DNA of 64,000 nucleotides from Seohaeicola_A nanhaiensis. Lineage in GTDB: Bacteria > Pseudomonadota > Alphaproteobacteria > Rhodobacterales > Rhodobacteraceae. Position numbers and translations under genes: made by a program. The stretch spans positions 310,001 through 374,000 of the forward strand of contig NZ_JBHSGI010000002.1 in NCBI RefSeq assembly GCF_042654245.1. The letters are read 5' to 3'. Positions 1 to 6,894 of the stretch are shown here, piece after piece. Each line of letters starts with the position of its first letter. Within the stretch, counting starts at the first letter, position 1. The notes under the pieces are model-generated. The model was not told the DNA's origin. It did no database searches and saw only the letters and a list, made by a program, of their open reading frames with translations.

Positions 1-611
1 TAGGCCATCAGGTGCTGTTGCAGCCAGGCGATGGTCTCGGCGTCCAGGTGGTTGGTCGGTTCGTCGAGCAGCAGCATGTCGGGCGCTTCGAGCAGCAGCT
101 TGCAGAGCGCGACGCGGCGGCGTTCGCCGCCCGAGAGGTTGGCGGGCATGGCGTCGTCGGGCGGGCAGCGCAGCGCCTCGAGCGAGACGTCGATCTGGCT
201 GTCGAGATCCCAGAGGTTCTCGGCGTCGATCTTGTCCTGCAGCTGCGCCATCTCGTCGGCGGTTTCGTCCGAGTAGTTCATGGCGAGTTCATTGTAGCGG
301 TCGAGGATCGCCTTCTTCGGCGCCACGCCCAGCATGACGTTCTCGCGCACGGTCAGCGTTTCATCGAGCTGGGGTTCCTGCGGAAGATAGCCGACCTTGA
401 CGCCCTCGGCGGCCCACGCCTCGCCCTGAAAATCGGTGTCGAGGCCGGCCATGATCTTCATCAGGGTCGATTTGCCCGAACCGTTGACGCCGACGACGCC
501 GATCTTCACGCCAGGCAGGAAGCTCAGGTGGATGTTCTCGAAGCACTTCTTCCCGCCGGGATAGGCCTTGGAGACCCCCTGCATGTGATAGACGTATTGA
601 TAGGCTGCCAT
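1..611 (-). CDS. ettA: Energy-dependent translational throttle protein EttA (ABC-F), 3' part outside window
   Basis: ABC-F ATPase that acts on the ribosome E site and gates entry into elongation according to ATP level; cytoplasmic, with no membrane segments. The visible 203 residues are the first ABC domain. Walker A GVNGSGKST is at residues 41-49, the signature LSGGERRR starts at 159, and Walker B LLDEPTNHLD is at 181-190. The N-terminus (MAAYQYVYHMQGVSKAYPGG) and the insert starting ENLWDLDSQID are typical of EttA rather than Uup. The reading frame runs off the left edge, so the second ABC domain cannot be seen. The start at 611 is the only sensible ATG before the conserved N-terminus. A housekeeping gene. 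Confidence is high for ABC-F and good for EttA. Confidence 0.93.
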   Translation of the reverse strand, partial: MAAYQYVYHMQGVSKAYPGGKKCFENIHLSFLPGVKIGVVGVNGSGKSTLMKIMAGLDTDFQGEAWAAEGVKVGYLPQEPQLDETLTVRENVMLGVAPKKAILDRYNELAMNYSDETADEMAQLQDKIDAENLWDLDSQIDVSLEALRCPPDDAMPANLSGGERRRVALCKLLLEAPDMLLLDEPTNHLDAETIAWLQQHLMA

Positions 612-680
612 GATGATCGGTCCCGCGCGGATGAGTGAAGGTTGGCGCGTATCTAGTGGATCATGGGCCGGCCTGCAACG

Positions 681-1445
681 TCAGCTCTTCCAGCGGGCGC
701 GGGTGCTTTCCGGGATCGGCCAGACCACGCGGGTGTTGTCGAAGTGGTGGACGCGCTTGCCCTCGGAGTTGCGGCCCTGTCGGTGGTTGAGGCAGGTGGC
801 CAGCGCCGCGACCATCTCGGGATCGGTGTTGGGCGCGAGATCGACTTCGTCCCCGGTCATGTGGCGGCTGAGCTTGTCGATATCCGCCTTCTTGCCCAAC
901 AGTTCGATAAAGCCCCTGCGGTCCTTGGCCTGCTTCAGATCTTCAAGCTCGAGCCGCAGCTTCTCGTTGGCGGCGAGCCAGGCGTTGTCGCGGCCGTTGC
1001 GCAGGTGGCTCTGCCAGTTGGCGAACATCTCGCTCAGCTGCTGGTTCCGGTTGCGCAGGCCCGAAACGATCTCGATGGGCTGGCCGAAATGGGCGGAGAC
1101 GGCGTTCAGCACGTTCATCAGCTTGCGCTCGATGCCCGCCGTCTTGCCGGTGACGGAGCCCGTTGGTTCGGATTGGGGTGCCGGCGCGGGGGCGGCAGGC
1201 GCTTCGAAGCCGAGGGCCTTGCGGGTCTGTCGCGCGACGAGCTTGGCGATCTTGGCGACCGCCTGCTGGGGCGGCTCGCGGCGCTGCTGGCTCACGGCGA
1301 AATACCTGGCGAAGAGATCTCCCGCATGGGCGGCCACTGCGTCCGGCGCGGGGCCGTCCAGGTCGGCGGCCTCGGCCTGCAGGCTGGCGATCAGCTCGGC
1401 GCTGGCGCTGTCGGCGAGGGCCTGCGCGGCCGGATCGGTGTCCAT
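681..1445 (-). CDS. Conserved hypothetical protein with a DUF882/M15-like segment
   Basis: Unknown function, 254 residues, no signal peptide or membrane segment. The N-terminal half is acidic and alanine-rich. Near residues 110-135 the stretch LNAVSAHFGQPIEIVSGLRN resembles the core of YcbK/DUF882 (M15-type) peptidase domains, but I cannot find the zinc-binding His/Asp set, so peptidase activity is not supported. The middle is charged and helical (residues 150-190). The start at 1445 is preferred over the ATG 12 bases upstream because GGAG lies six bases before it and the upstream ATG has no ribosome binding site. It is divergent from nadD. The protein may be a catalytically dead relative, or the resemblance may be chance. 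Confidence 0.6.
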   Translation of the reverse strand: MDTDPAAQALADSASAELIASLQAEAADLDGPAPDAVAAHAGDLFARYFAVSQQRREPPQQAVAKIAKLVARQTRKALGFEAPAAPAPAPQSEPTGSVTGKTAGIERKLMNVLNAVSAHFGQPIEIVSGLRNRNQQLSEMFANWQSHLRNGRDNAWLAANEKLRLELEDLKQAKDRRGFIELLGKKADIDKLSRHMTGDEVDLAPNTDPEMVAALATCLNHRQGRNSEGKRVHHFDNTRVVWPIPESTRARWKS

Positions 1446-1588
1446 GTCGGTCTCCATTGTGTGGCATCGTTGATCGAGCGCACCCTATCCGGCAGCCGCG
1501 GGCAGGTCAAAACCTCTGCCAACTGTCTGGTGGCGATTGACAAACCGGCCCGCCGCACCGGAAAAGTCCCTGTCAGACGGGGGGATAC

Positions 1589-2203
1589 GTGCCAGTCAGC
1601 CATCCATTTGCCAGAGCCGGGCAGGCCATCGGACTGTTCGGCGGGTCGTTCGATCCGCCGCATCCGGGCCATGTGCACATCACCCGGCAGGCCCTGGCCC
1701 GCTTCGGGCTGGATCAGGTCTGGTGGCTGGTCTCGCCCGGCAACCCGTTGAAGGCGCACGGTCCGGCCCCGCTGGAGCGGCGGATGGCGGCGGCGCGGGC
1801 CCTGATGCAGCATCCGCGGGTCAAGGTGACCGATATCGAGGCGCGGCTGGGCACGAGGATCACCGCCGAGACAATCCTGCGGCTCAGGGCGCTTTATCCG
1901 GGGGTCGACTTCGTCTGGCTGATGGGCGCCGACAACCTCGCCCAGATCCACCGCTGGCACCACTGGCGGACGATCTTCGAGACGGTGCCGGTGGGTGTGC
2001 TGGCGCGCCCGGGCGACCGCATCTCGGCGCGGATGTCGCCGGCGGCGCGGCTCTATGCGCCCTACCGGCTGAAGAGTGGCGACAGCCATCTGCTGGGCCA
2101 TGCCCCAGCGCCCGCCTGGTGTTTCGTCAACGTTCCGATGACCGACGTGAGCTCGAGCGAAATCCGCGCGCGCGGCGAATGGGACCCGGCTCGGCCGACC
2201 TGA
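1589..2203 (+). CDS. nadD: Nicotinate-nucleotide adenylyltransferase
   Basis: Transfers AMP from ATP to nicotinate mononucleotide to give deamido-NAD in NAD biosynthesis; cytoplasmic. The 204-residue protein has the nucleotidyltransferase fold signature GLFGGSFDPPHPGH at residues 15-28, with the HxGH-type motif at 25-28. It also has the family motif around LMGADNLAQIHRWHHW, and a C-terminal SSSEIRARG corresponding to the ISSTxIR motif. Length is normal for NadD. The start is a GTG with a G-rich Shine-Dalgarno (GGGGGA) three bases upstream. In many alphaproteobacteria nadD lies near rsfS/rlmH, which are not seen here. dacB follows 56 bases downstream on the same strand, so the two may be co-transcribed. 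Confidence 0.95.
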   Translation: MPVSHPFARAGQAIGLFGGSFDPPHPGHVHITRQALARFGLDQVWWLVSPGNPLKAHGPAPLERRMAAARALMQHPRVKVTDIEARLGTRITAETILRLRALYPGVDFVWLMGADNLAQIHRWHHWRTIFETVPVGVLARPGDRISARMSPAARLYAPYRLKSGDSHLLGHAPAPAWCFVNVPMTDVSSSEIRARGEWDPARPT

Positions 2204-2259
2204 GTTCCCGGGCAGCGCGGTGACTTGCCGCCGCCGGAAAGCTGCGGTTAATTGTGCCC

Positions 2260-3768
2260 ATGCAACAGCTGCCCACCCGACGAGTCGTCCTCGGTCTGCT
2301 CGGCGCCGCCGCCGCGGCCCCTGCGGCGCTGGCCGATGCCCCGGCCCGCTCGCTCCGTCCCGTTCCGCGCCCGACAACCGCCCAGAGCGGCCCCCGCGCC
2401 CGCCTGCCCGAACGTCCCGAGTCGCTGCTTGACGCATCGGGCCTGACCGGCGCCACCGCCTGGGCGGTCGCCAATCTAAGGACGGGGGCGACGCTTGAAG
2501 CGGTGAACGCGGATGCGGGCCAGCCGCCAGCAAGCGTGGCCAAGGTGCTGACGACGCTTTATGCGCTCGATGCGCTGGGGTCCGCCTATCGCTTCAGGAC
2601 CCGGCTGCTGGCCACGGCGCCGGTGCAAAACGGTGTGCTGAAAGGCGATCTGATCCTGGCCGGCGGCGGCGATCCGACGCTGTCGACCGACGACCTGGCC
2701 GATCTGGCCAAGCAGCTCAAGGACATGGGCCTGCGCGAGGTGCGCGGCAGCTTCCTGGTCTGGGACGGCGCCCTGCCCTATGCCTTCAGCATCGACCCGG
2801 AGCAGCCCGAACAGCTGGGCTACAGCCCCGCCATCTCGGGCATCGCGCTGAATTACAACCGGGTCTATTTCGAATGGAAGCGCGCCGGCAAGGACTATGC
2901 GGTGGCGATGGACGCGCGCACGCAGCGCTATCGGCCCGAGGTGGCGATGGCCGAGATGCGGCTCGTCGACCGGGGCATACCGGTCTATACCTACAGCGAC
3001 CGCGGCGGCAAGGACAGCTGGACGGTCTCGGCCGGCGCGCTTGGAAAGGACGGCGGCCGCTGGCTGCCGGTGCGCAAGCCCGCCGATTACGCCGGTGACG
3101 TCTTCCGCACCCTGGCCCGCGCCTATGGTCTGGTCCTGCCCGCACCGAAGACCACGCGGAACCTGCCCGGCGGCACGGTGCTGGCCGAAAAGACCAGCCC
3201 GCCGCTGGCGGAGATCCTGCGGGACATGCTGAAGTGGTCGAACAACCTGACTGCAGAGATGGTCGGGATGACCGCCACCGCCGCCCGAGAGGGGCGCCCG
3301 CCGCAATCGCTTCGCGCCTCGGCCGAGGCGATGACGCGCTGGGGCGCGCAACGCTTCGGGATGCAGAACACCGCGATGCAGGACCATTCCGGCCTGTCGG
3401 ACGATTCGCGCATGTGCGCCGCCGATCTGCTGGGGGCACTGGTGCAGGCGCAGAAAAGCGGCGCGCTGCGACCGCTGCTGAAGCCGATCCCGGTGCGCGA
3501 TCCCAAGGGGCGCGTAATGAAGAAACCCGAGGTCAGCGTCGATGCGAAGACCGGCACACTGAACTACGTTTCGGGCCTGGGTGGCTTCATGACCGCAGCG
3601 GATGGCACCGAACTGGCCTTCGTCATCTTCTCGGCCGACACCCGCGCCCGCCAGAAGATGAGCGACGCCGAACGCGAAGGCTCGAGCGCCACGCGCCACT
3701 GGAACGGGCGCGCCAAGATGTTCCAGCAGAAACTGATCGCCCGCTGGGGCGCGCTCTACGGCTCCTGA
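2260..3768 (+). CDS. dacB: D-alanyl-D-alanine carboxypeptidase/endopeptidase (PBP4, peptidase S13)
   Basis: Periplasmic serine peptidase that trims the terminal D-Ala of peptidoglycan stem peptides or cleaves cross-links. All three penicillin-binding motifs are visible: SVAK at residues 92-95 (nucleophile and lysine), SNN at 327-329 and KTG at 430-432. The 502-residue length fits class C low-mass PBPs. The N-terminus starts with twin arginines (TRR) followed by an alanine/leucine-rich hydrophobic stretch to about residue 25, a Tat-type or ordinary signal peptide. The ATG at 2260 is used; an in-frame GTG two codons upstream is equally possible and neither has a good ribosome binding site. It is followed by a dispersed intergenic repeat and then convergent genes. 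Confidence 0.93.
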   Translation: MQQLPTRRVVLGLLGAAAAAPAALADAPARSLRPVPRPTTAQSGPRARLPERPESLLDASGLTGATAWAVANLRTGATLEAVNADAGQPPASVAKVLTTLYALDALGSAYRFRTRLLATAPVQNGVLKGDLILAGGGDPTLSTDDLADLAKQLKDMGLREVRGSFLVWDGALPYAFSIDPEQPEQLGYSPAISGIALNYNRVYFEWKRAGKDYAVAMDARTQRYRPEVAMAEMRLVDRGIPVYTYSDRGGKDSWTVSAGALGKDGGRWLPVRKPADYAGDVFRTLARAYGLVLPAPKTTRNLPGGTVLAEKTSPPLAEILRDMLKWSNNLTAEMVGMTATAAREGRPPQSLRASAEAMTRWGAQRFGMQNTAMQDHSGLSDDSRMCAADLLGALVQAQKSGALRPLLKPIPVRDPKGRVMKKPEVSVDAKTGTLNYVSGLGGFMTAADGTELAFVIFSADTRARQKMSDAEREGSSATRHWNGRAKMFQQKLIARWGALYGS

Positions 3769-3781
3769 CGCGGCGCGCGCC

Positions 3782-3850
3782 TGCTTTTCCTCTTGCCTGA
3801 AATATCCCGGGGGGGCCGCCCGGAACGGGCGGCGGGGGCAGAGCCCCCTG
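3782..3850 (+). repeat. Dispersed intergenic repeat, copy 1 (hairpin plus AAATAT box)
   Basis: After dacB the sequence reads CTCTTGCC, then AAATATCCC, then a hairpin CGCCCG-gaa-CGGGCG, then GGGGGCAGAGCCCCC. The same order of blocks is found at 6793-6865 on the opposite strand, a shorter relative lies at 39355-39411, and a weaker one at 54520-54610. It lies between the convergent stops of dacB and the PF06684 gene, so it may also serve as a transcription terminator. I associate this element with Rhodobacteraceae intergenic regions. Confidence 0.7.
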
Positions 3851-3866
3851 CGACAGCCTCGCGCGC

Positions 3867-4448
3867 TCAGCGCAGCCCGTCTTCGCCCTTTACGTCCGCC
3901 GCCTCGAGTCCGCCCATGCGGCTGTGAATGCGCCCGCCGCGCGACATGGCGAGCGCGAAGAGCAGTTCGTCTGCCTTCGGACCGTCGGGAACGCCTACTT
4001 CCATCGCATCGAAATGGCTGCGCACATAGGCGGCATTGATATGACCGAGCGGGATGTCGATCCGGGTTCCGACGCCGCCGATCTTCATGGCCGAGGGCAC
4101 GATGGCCTTGGCCGCGCCGAGGCGCGCGCGCATCGCATAGCCGCCGGGCACATGCCAGAGCGCGGTGTGCTCCAGCTCTCCCCGCTCGCCCGCCATGGTC
4201 GCCTTGCCATAGCCGTCGATCCCTTCAATGCCGCCCATCGCCTCGATCAGCCGGTCGGTCATCATCAGGCCGAGCGGTTTCAGATCCTCCATCGCCGGCT
4301 GCAAATCCTCGACCCAGCTCCCGGCAAAGGGGTTCTTCACCAGAGCGACCATGGCCGCGCGCCGGCGGGGAAGCGCGGGAGGCGGGCCGCCGTCGTGGTG
4401 GATCTCCTCGACGAAGAGCATCGTCTTGCGCAGGGTGAAATCAGGCAT
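3867..4448 (-). CDS. PF06684 'amino acid synthesis' family protein
   Basis: 193-residue cytoplasmic protein of the DUF1185/PF06684 family, whose fold has been compared with chorismate mutase but whose reaction is unknown. Recognisable features are the N-terminal RKTMLFVEEIHHDGG, the segment AAMVALVKNPFAG, and the conserved HINAAYVRSHFDAMEV near residues 135-150. It is the last gene of a minus-strand operon and overlaps the UPF0280 gene by 8 bases, which implies translational coupling. Its partners are a 6-hydroxynicotinate reductase homologue and a molybdenum hydroxylase. A role in metabolising a reduced N-heterocycle is therefore more likely than amino acid synthesis; that is inference from context. 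Confidence 0.85.
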   Translation of the reverse strand: MPDFTLRKTMLFVEEIHHDGGPPPALPRRRAAMVALVKNPFAGSWVEDLQPAMEDLKPLGLMMTDRLIEAMGGIEGIDGYGKATMAGERGELEHTALWHVPGGYAMRARLGAAKAIVPSAMKIGGVGTRIDIPLGHINAAYVRSHFDAMEVGVPDGPKADELLFALAMSRGGRIHSRMGGLEAADVKGEDGLR

Positions 4449-5292
4449 CGGTCGCCTCCTTGGCCGGGTCCGGGATCAGGCCGGGCGCGCCGGCAATGCG
4501 GCGCGCGCCGTTCAGGGTGAGCAGCGCCGCAGCGATCAGGCCGCGCGCGTGCAGCACCTGCGCCGCGCGCAGTCCGGCGGCGAGGGCTCTTGCGGTCTCG
4601 GCATCCGACAGCGGGCCGACCGCGCGGGTCACGAGGCGTGCGCCGAGGTCGCTGTCAGGCGAAATATCGTGGGCCGGAACGCGGATGATCGCCGGATGGC
4701 CCGGCAGGTCCACGGCATTGGCGATCATGGTTGCGGCGGCATCGGCCTCGGCCGCGCACGCAGCCAGCACGGTCCCCGAGTCGGCGATGCCGAGGGAGAA
4801 GCTGCGCCCCCCTCGCCCCGAGGTCGCCACGCCTCGGACCGGGTCGGCGTGGCGGATCGTGGCGCGGTCGCCCAGCCCGGCGGCAATCGCCGCGCGCAGG
4901 CTGTGCCCCGGCGCGACATGCAGAGCCACGTCGCCGCCATTGTTCACATAGGCGGTCTCAAGCGGCCCGGCGGCCGTCATCGCCGCGAGGATTTCGTCTG
5001 CAACCGCGCCGGCCACCGCCGCCATCGGCGTGATGAAGGCCGGCAAGAAGGGCAGCACGGCCGCATGCATCCGGCGGGCCATGACGCCCGTGGGCCGCCG
5101 GCCGGGATCGGCGGGCGACCGCAGCAGCGGCAATTCGGCCACCAGTTCGTCCATCACGCTGGCAAAGCGCGTCTCTGCGGCGCGCAGGGCGGCGGCGCGC
5201 CCGGCGCCCTCGGCTCCGATCACCAGATCGATGGGCCCATGATGCAGATGCAGCCGCCGGCCGTCCGGCAGCATCGCCGCCTGATGGCTCAT
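4441..5292 (-). CDS. UPF0280 family protein (ApbE-like fold)
   Basis: 283-residue protein of the UPF0280 family, structurally related to the flavin transferase ApbE, with no established reaction. It begins MSHQAAMLPDGRRLHLHHGP and carries the glycine-rich core YVNNGGDVALHVAPG near residues 115-130 and the segment ATSGRGGRSFSLGIADS near 160-175. No signal peptide is visible. Its ATG overlaps the stop of the 6-hydroxynicotinate reductase homologue by 4 bases (ATGA), the tightest coupling in the operon. Inference: it could handle or attach a flavin on its upstream neighbour, which belongs to an iron-sulfur flavoprotein family. Family assignment is firm; function is open. Confidence 0.85.
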   Translation of the reverse strand: MSHQAAMLPDGRRLHLHHGPIDLVIGAEGAGRAAALRAAETRFASVMDELVAELPLLRSPADPGRRPTGVMARRMHAAVLPFLPAFITPMAAVAGAVADEILAAMTAAGPLETAYVNNGGDVALHVAPGHSLRAAIAAGLGDRATIRHADPVRGVATSGRGGRSFSLGIADSGTVLAACAAEADAAATMIANAVDLPGHPAIIRVPAHDISPDSDLGARLVTRAVGPLSDAETARALAAGLRAAQVLHARGLIAAALLTLNGARRIAGAPGLIPDPAKEATDA

Positions 5293-6749
5293 GACCGCCC
5301 TTTCGGCGCCACGGCGCGCACATCCGCGCCGTATTCGCCGCCCGTCTCCAGAACATCTGCGACCGTGCGCACGGCCGAGTCATGCCCGCCGAGCGCGCGG
5401 TAGTCGTCGCGGCTGACGGTGAATTCCAGCGGCGCGACAATCGCCGGGGTCGGGACATATCCAAAGGCCTTGTCCGGCATGTCCCGCACATCGGCCATGA
5501 TCGTGATCCCGCCCCCGGGCCAGACGTAGGCCGGGACGCCGCCGACGCTGACCCGGGTGCGCCGGCCCTGAACCGAGCGGGTCAGCCGCACCGGGTTCCG
5601 GGTGACGCCCGAACGCAGCGAGCCGCCGGCGCCCCCCATGAACATCACGGTGCAGAGCGCCGGCTCGCAGTTCTCGGCGATCAGCTCCACCGAGGGGCGC
5701 AGGGCCTCGGGCAGCGGCGCGGGCTGCGGCACCAGCGCCTCGTCCAGCACGTAATAGCCGTACTGCTCCCCCGTGGTGGAAACCATCAGCAGGGTCAGGC
5801 CGGGGCGCGCGCCCTTGCGCGTCTCGAAGGGCGCGAGGATGGTCAGCGGGTCGGTGATGTCGGTACCGCCCCAGCCGAGACCCGGCTGCGCCACCTGGAA
5901 GTACCGCCCCGGGGTCGAGCGCCGGCCCCTGATGCGGATGCCGGTGTCTTCCCAGCCGAGCACCTTGCCCGCCTGGTGTTCCGACACGACCCCGGTGATG
6001 TGGTCATCCACCACCACGACCTCGTCCACCAGTCCGCGCCACTGGGAGGCGAACATCCCGATGGTGGCCGAGCCGCAGCCGACCCGCATCCGTTCCTCGC
6101 GGTGACCATCGACGACAGGCGCCGCGCCGGACTGCACGACCACCGTTGCGCCATCCTCGACCGTCAGCTCGACCGCCTCGCGGTTCAGCAGGCGCAGGAG
6201 CGCCTCGCAGGTCGCGCGCCCCTCGGGCTTACCGGCCCCGGTCAGATGCGCGACGCCGCCGAGACTCATCATCTGCGAACCGTATTCGGCGGTCATCATG
6301 TGGCCCACCGCCTCGCCCTGATAGCGCACCAATGCGGTCTCGTGTCCGAGATGGCGGTCGGTGTCGATCTTTACCTTGGCGCCGCAGTAGGAGAAGATCG
6401 CCTCGGTGACGACCGTGACGAAATCGGCACCCTCGACCTCGCGGCTTACAATGAAGGGTGCGGGCTTGTAGTCGGGATAGGTGGTGCCCGAACCGATGGC
6501 CGTGACAAACATGTCTTCGCCGCCGACGATGCGGCCATCCCAGTCGGCCTTGAGGAAGGGGCGGATTTCGCCACCCTCGGCAATGGTTCGGTCGAGAACG
6601 GTCAGCGGGTCGCAACGCAGGATGCGTCCGCCGACGTTGCCGTAGCGGTCGCAGGCCCCGACCTTGCCCTCGGCAATGTAGCACATCACCGGGCAGGCAT
6701 CGCAGCGGATCTTCTCTTCGCGCGGCCGGGGGGCGGGGTCGGCGGTCAC
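5289..6749 (-). CDS. 6-hydroxynicotinate reductase homologue (Fe-S flavoprotein)
   Basis: 486-residue protein of the family named after the Eubacterium barkeri 6-hydroxynicotinate reductase, which reduces 6-hydroxynicotinate to 1,4,5,6-tetrahydro-6-oxonicotinate with ferredoxin. An N-terminal cysteine cluster C16-x2-C19-x3-C23-x9-C33 fits an iron-sulfur site. Further conserved glycine-rich segments are RVGCGSATIGMF and FMGGAGGSLRSGVTRNPVRL. The GTG start is chosen because GGAGGAGG lies six bases upstream; the open frame extends 60 codons further, but that part lies over an intergenic repeat and has no ribosome binding site. Its neighbours, a molybdenum hydroxylase and UPF0280/PF06684 proteins, fit a heterocycle hydroxylation-then-reduction route. 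The real substrate is unknown, since no nicotinate-specific gene such as enamidase is seen. Confidence 0.78.
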   Translation of the reverse strand: MTADPAPRPREEKIRCDACPVMCYIAEGKVGACDRYGNVGGRILRCDPLTVLDRTIAEGGEIRPFLKADWDGRIVGGEDMFVTAIGSGTTYPDYKPAPFIVSREVEGADFVTVVTEAIFSYCGAKVKIDTDRHLGHETALVRYQGEAVGHMMTAEYGSQMMSLGGVAHLTGAGKPEGRATCEALLRLLNREAVELTVEDGATVVVQSGAAPVVDGHREERMRVGCGSATIGMFASQWRGLVDEVVVVDDHITGVVSEHQAGKVLGWEDTGIRIRGRRSTPGRYFQVAQPGLGWGGTDITDPLTILAPFETRKGARPGLTLLMVSTTGEQYGYYVLDEALVPQPAPLPEALRPSVELIAENCEPALCTVMFMGGAGGSLRSGVTRNPVRLTRSVQGRRTRVSVGGVPAYVWPGGGITIMADVRDMPDKAFGYVPTPAIVAPLEFTVSRDDYRALGGHDSAVRTVADVLETGGEYGADVRAVAPKGRS

Positions 6750-6755
6750 CTTGTG

Positions 6756-6763
6756 CCTCCTCC
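6756..6763 (-). promoter_or_regulatory. Ribosome binding site fixing the GTG start of the 6-hydroxynicotinate reductase gene
   Basis: On the minus strand GGAGGAGG stands six bases before GTG at 6749. It is one of the strongest Shine-Dalgarno sequences in the window and rules out the longer open frame that begins at 6929. Confidence 0.8.
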
Positions 6764-6792
6764 GGCAGATGTCCACGCCTCCGGAGAGGGGC

Positions 6793-6865
6793 GTATCGGG
6801 GGCTCTGCCCCCGTCGCCCGTTCCGGGCGACTCCCCCGAGGGTATTTGTAAACCAGAGAAGCCAG
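6793..6865 (-). repeat. Dispersed intergenic repeat, copy 2, inside an operon
   Basis: Read on the minus strand, the blocks after the molybdenum hydroxylase stop are CTTCTCTGG, CAAATACCC, the hairpin CGCCCG-gaa-CGGGCG and GGGGGCAGAGCCCCC. This is the same order as copy 1 at 3782. The two share the hairpin and the GGGGGCAGAGCCCCC block exactly. It separates two genes of the same operon, so it may attenuate or stabilise the downstream message. Confidence 0.7.
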
Positions 6866-6894
6866 GGAAGCGGCGCATTGTCCCGACGTGGGTA

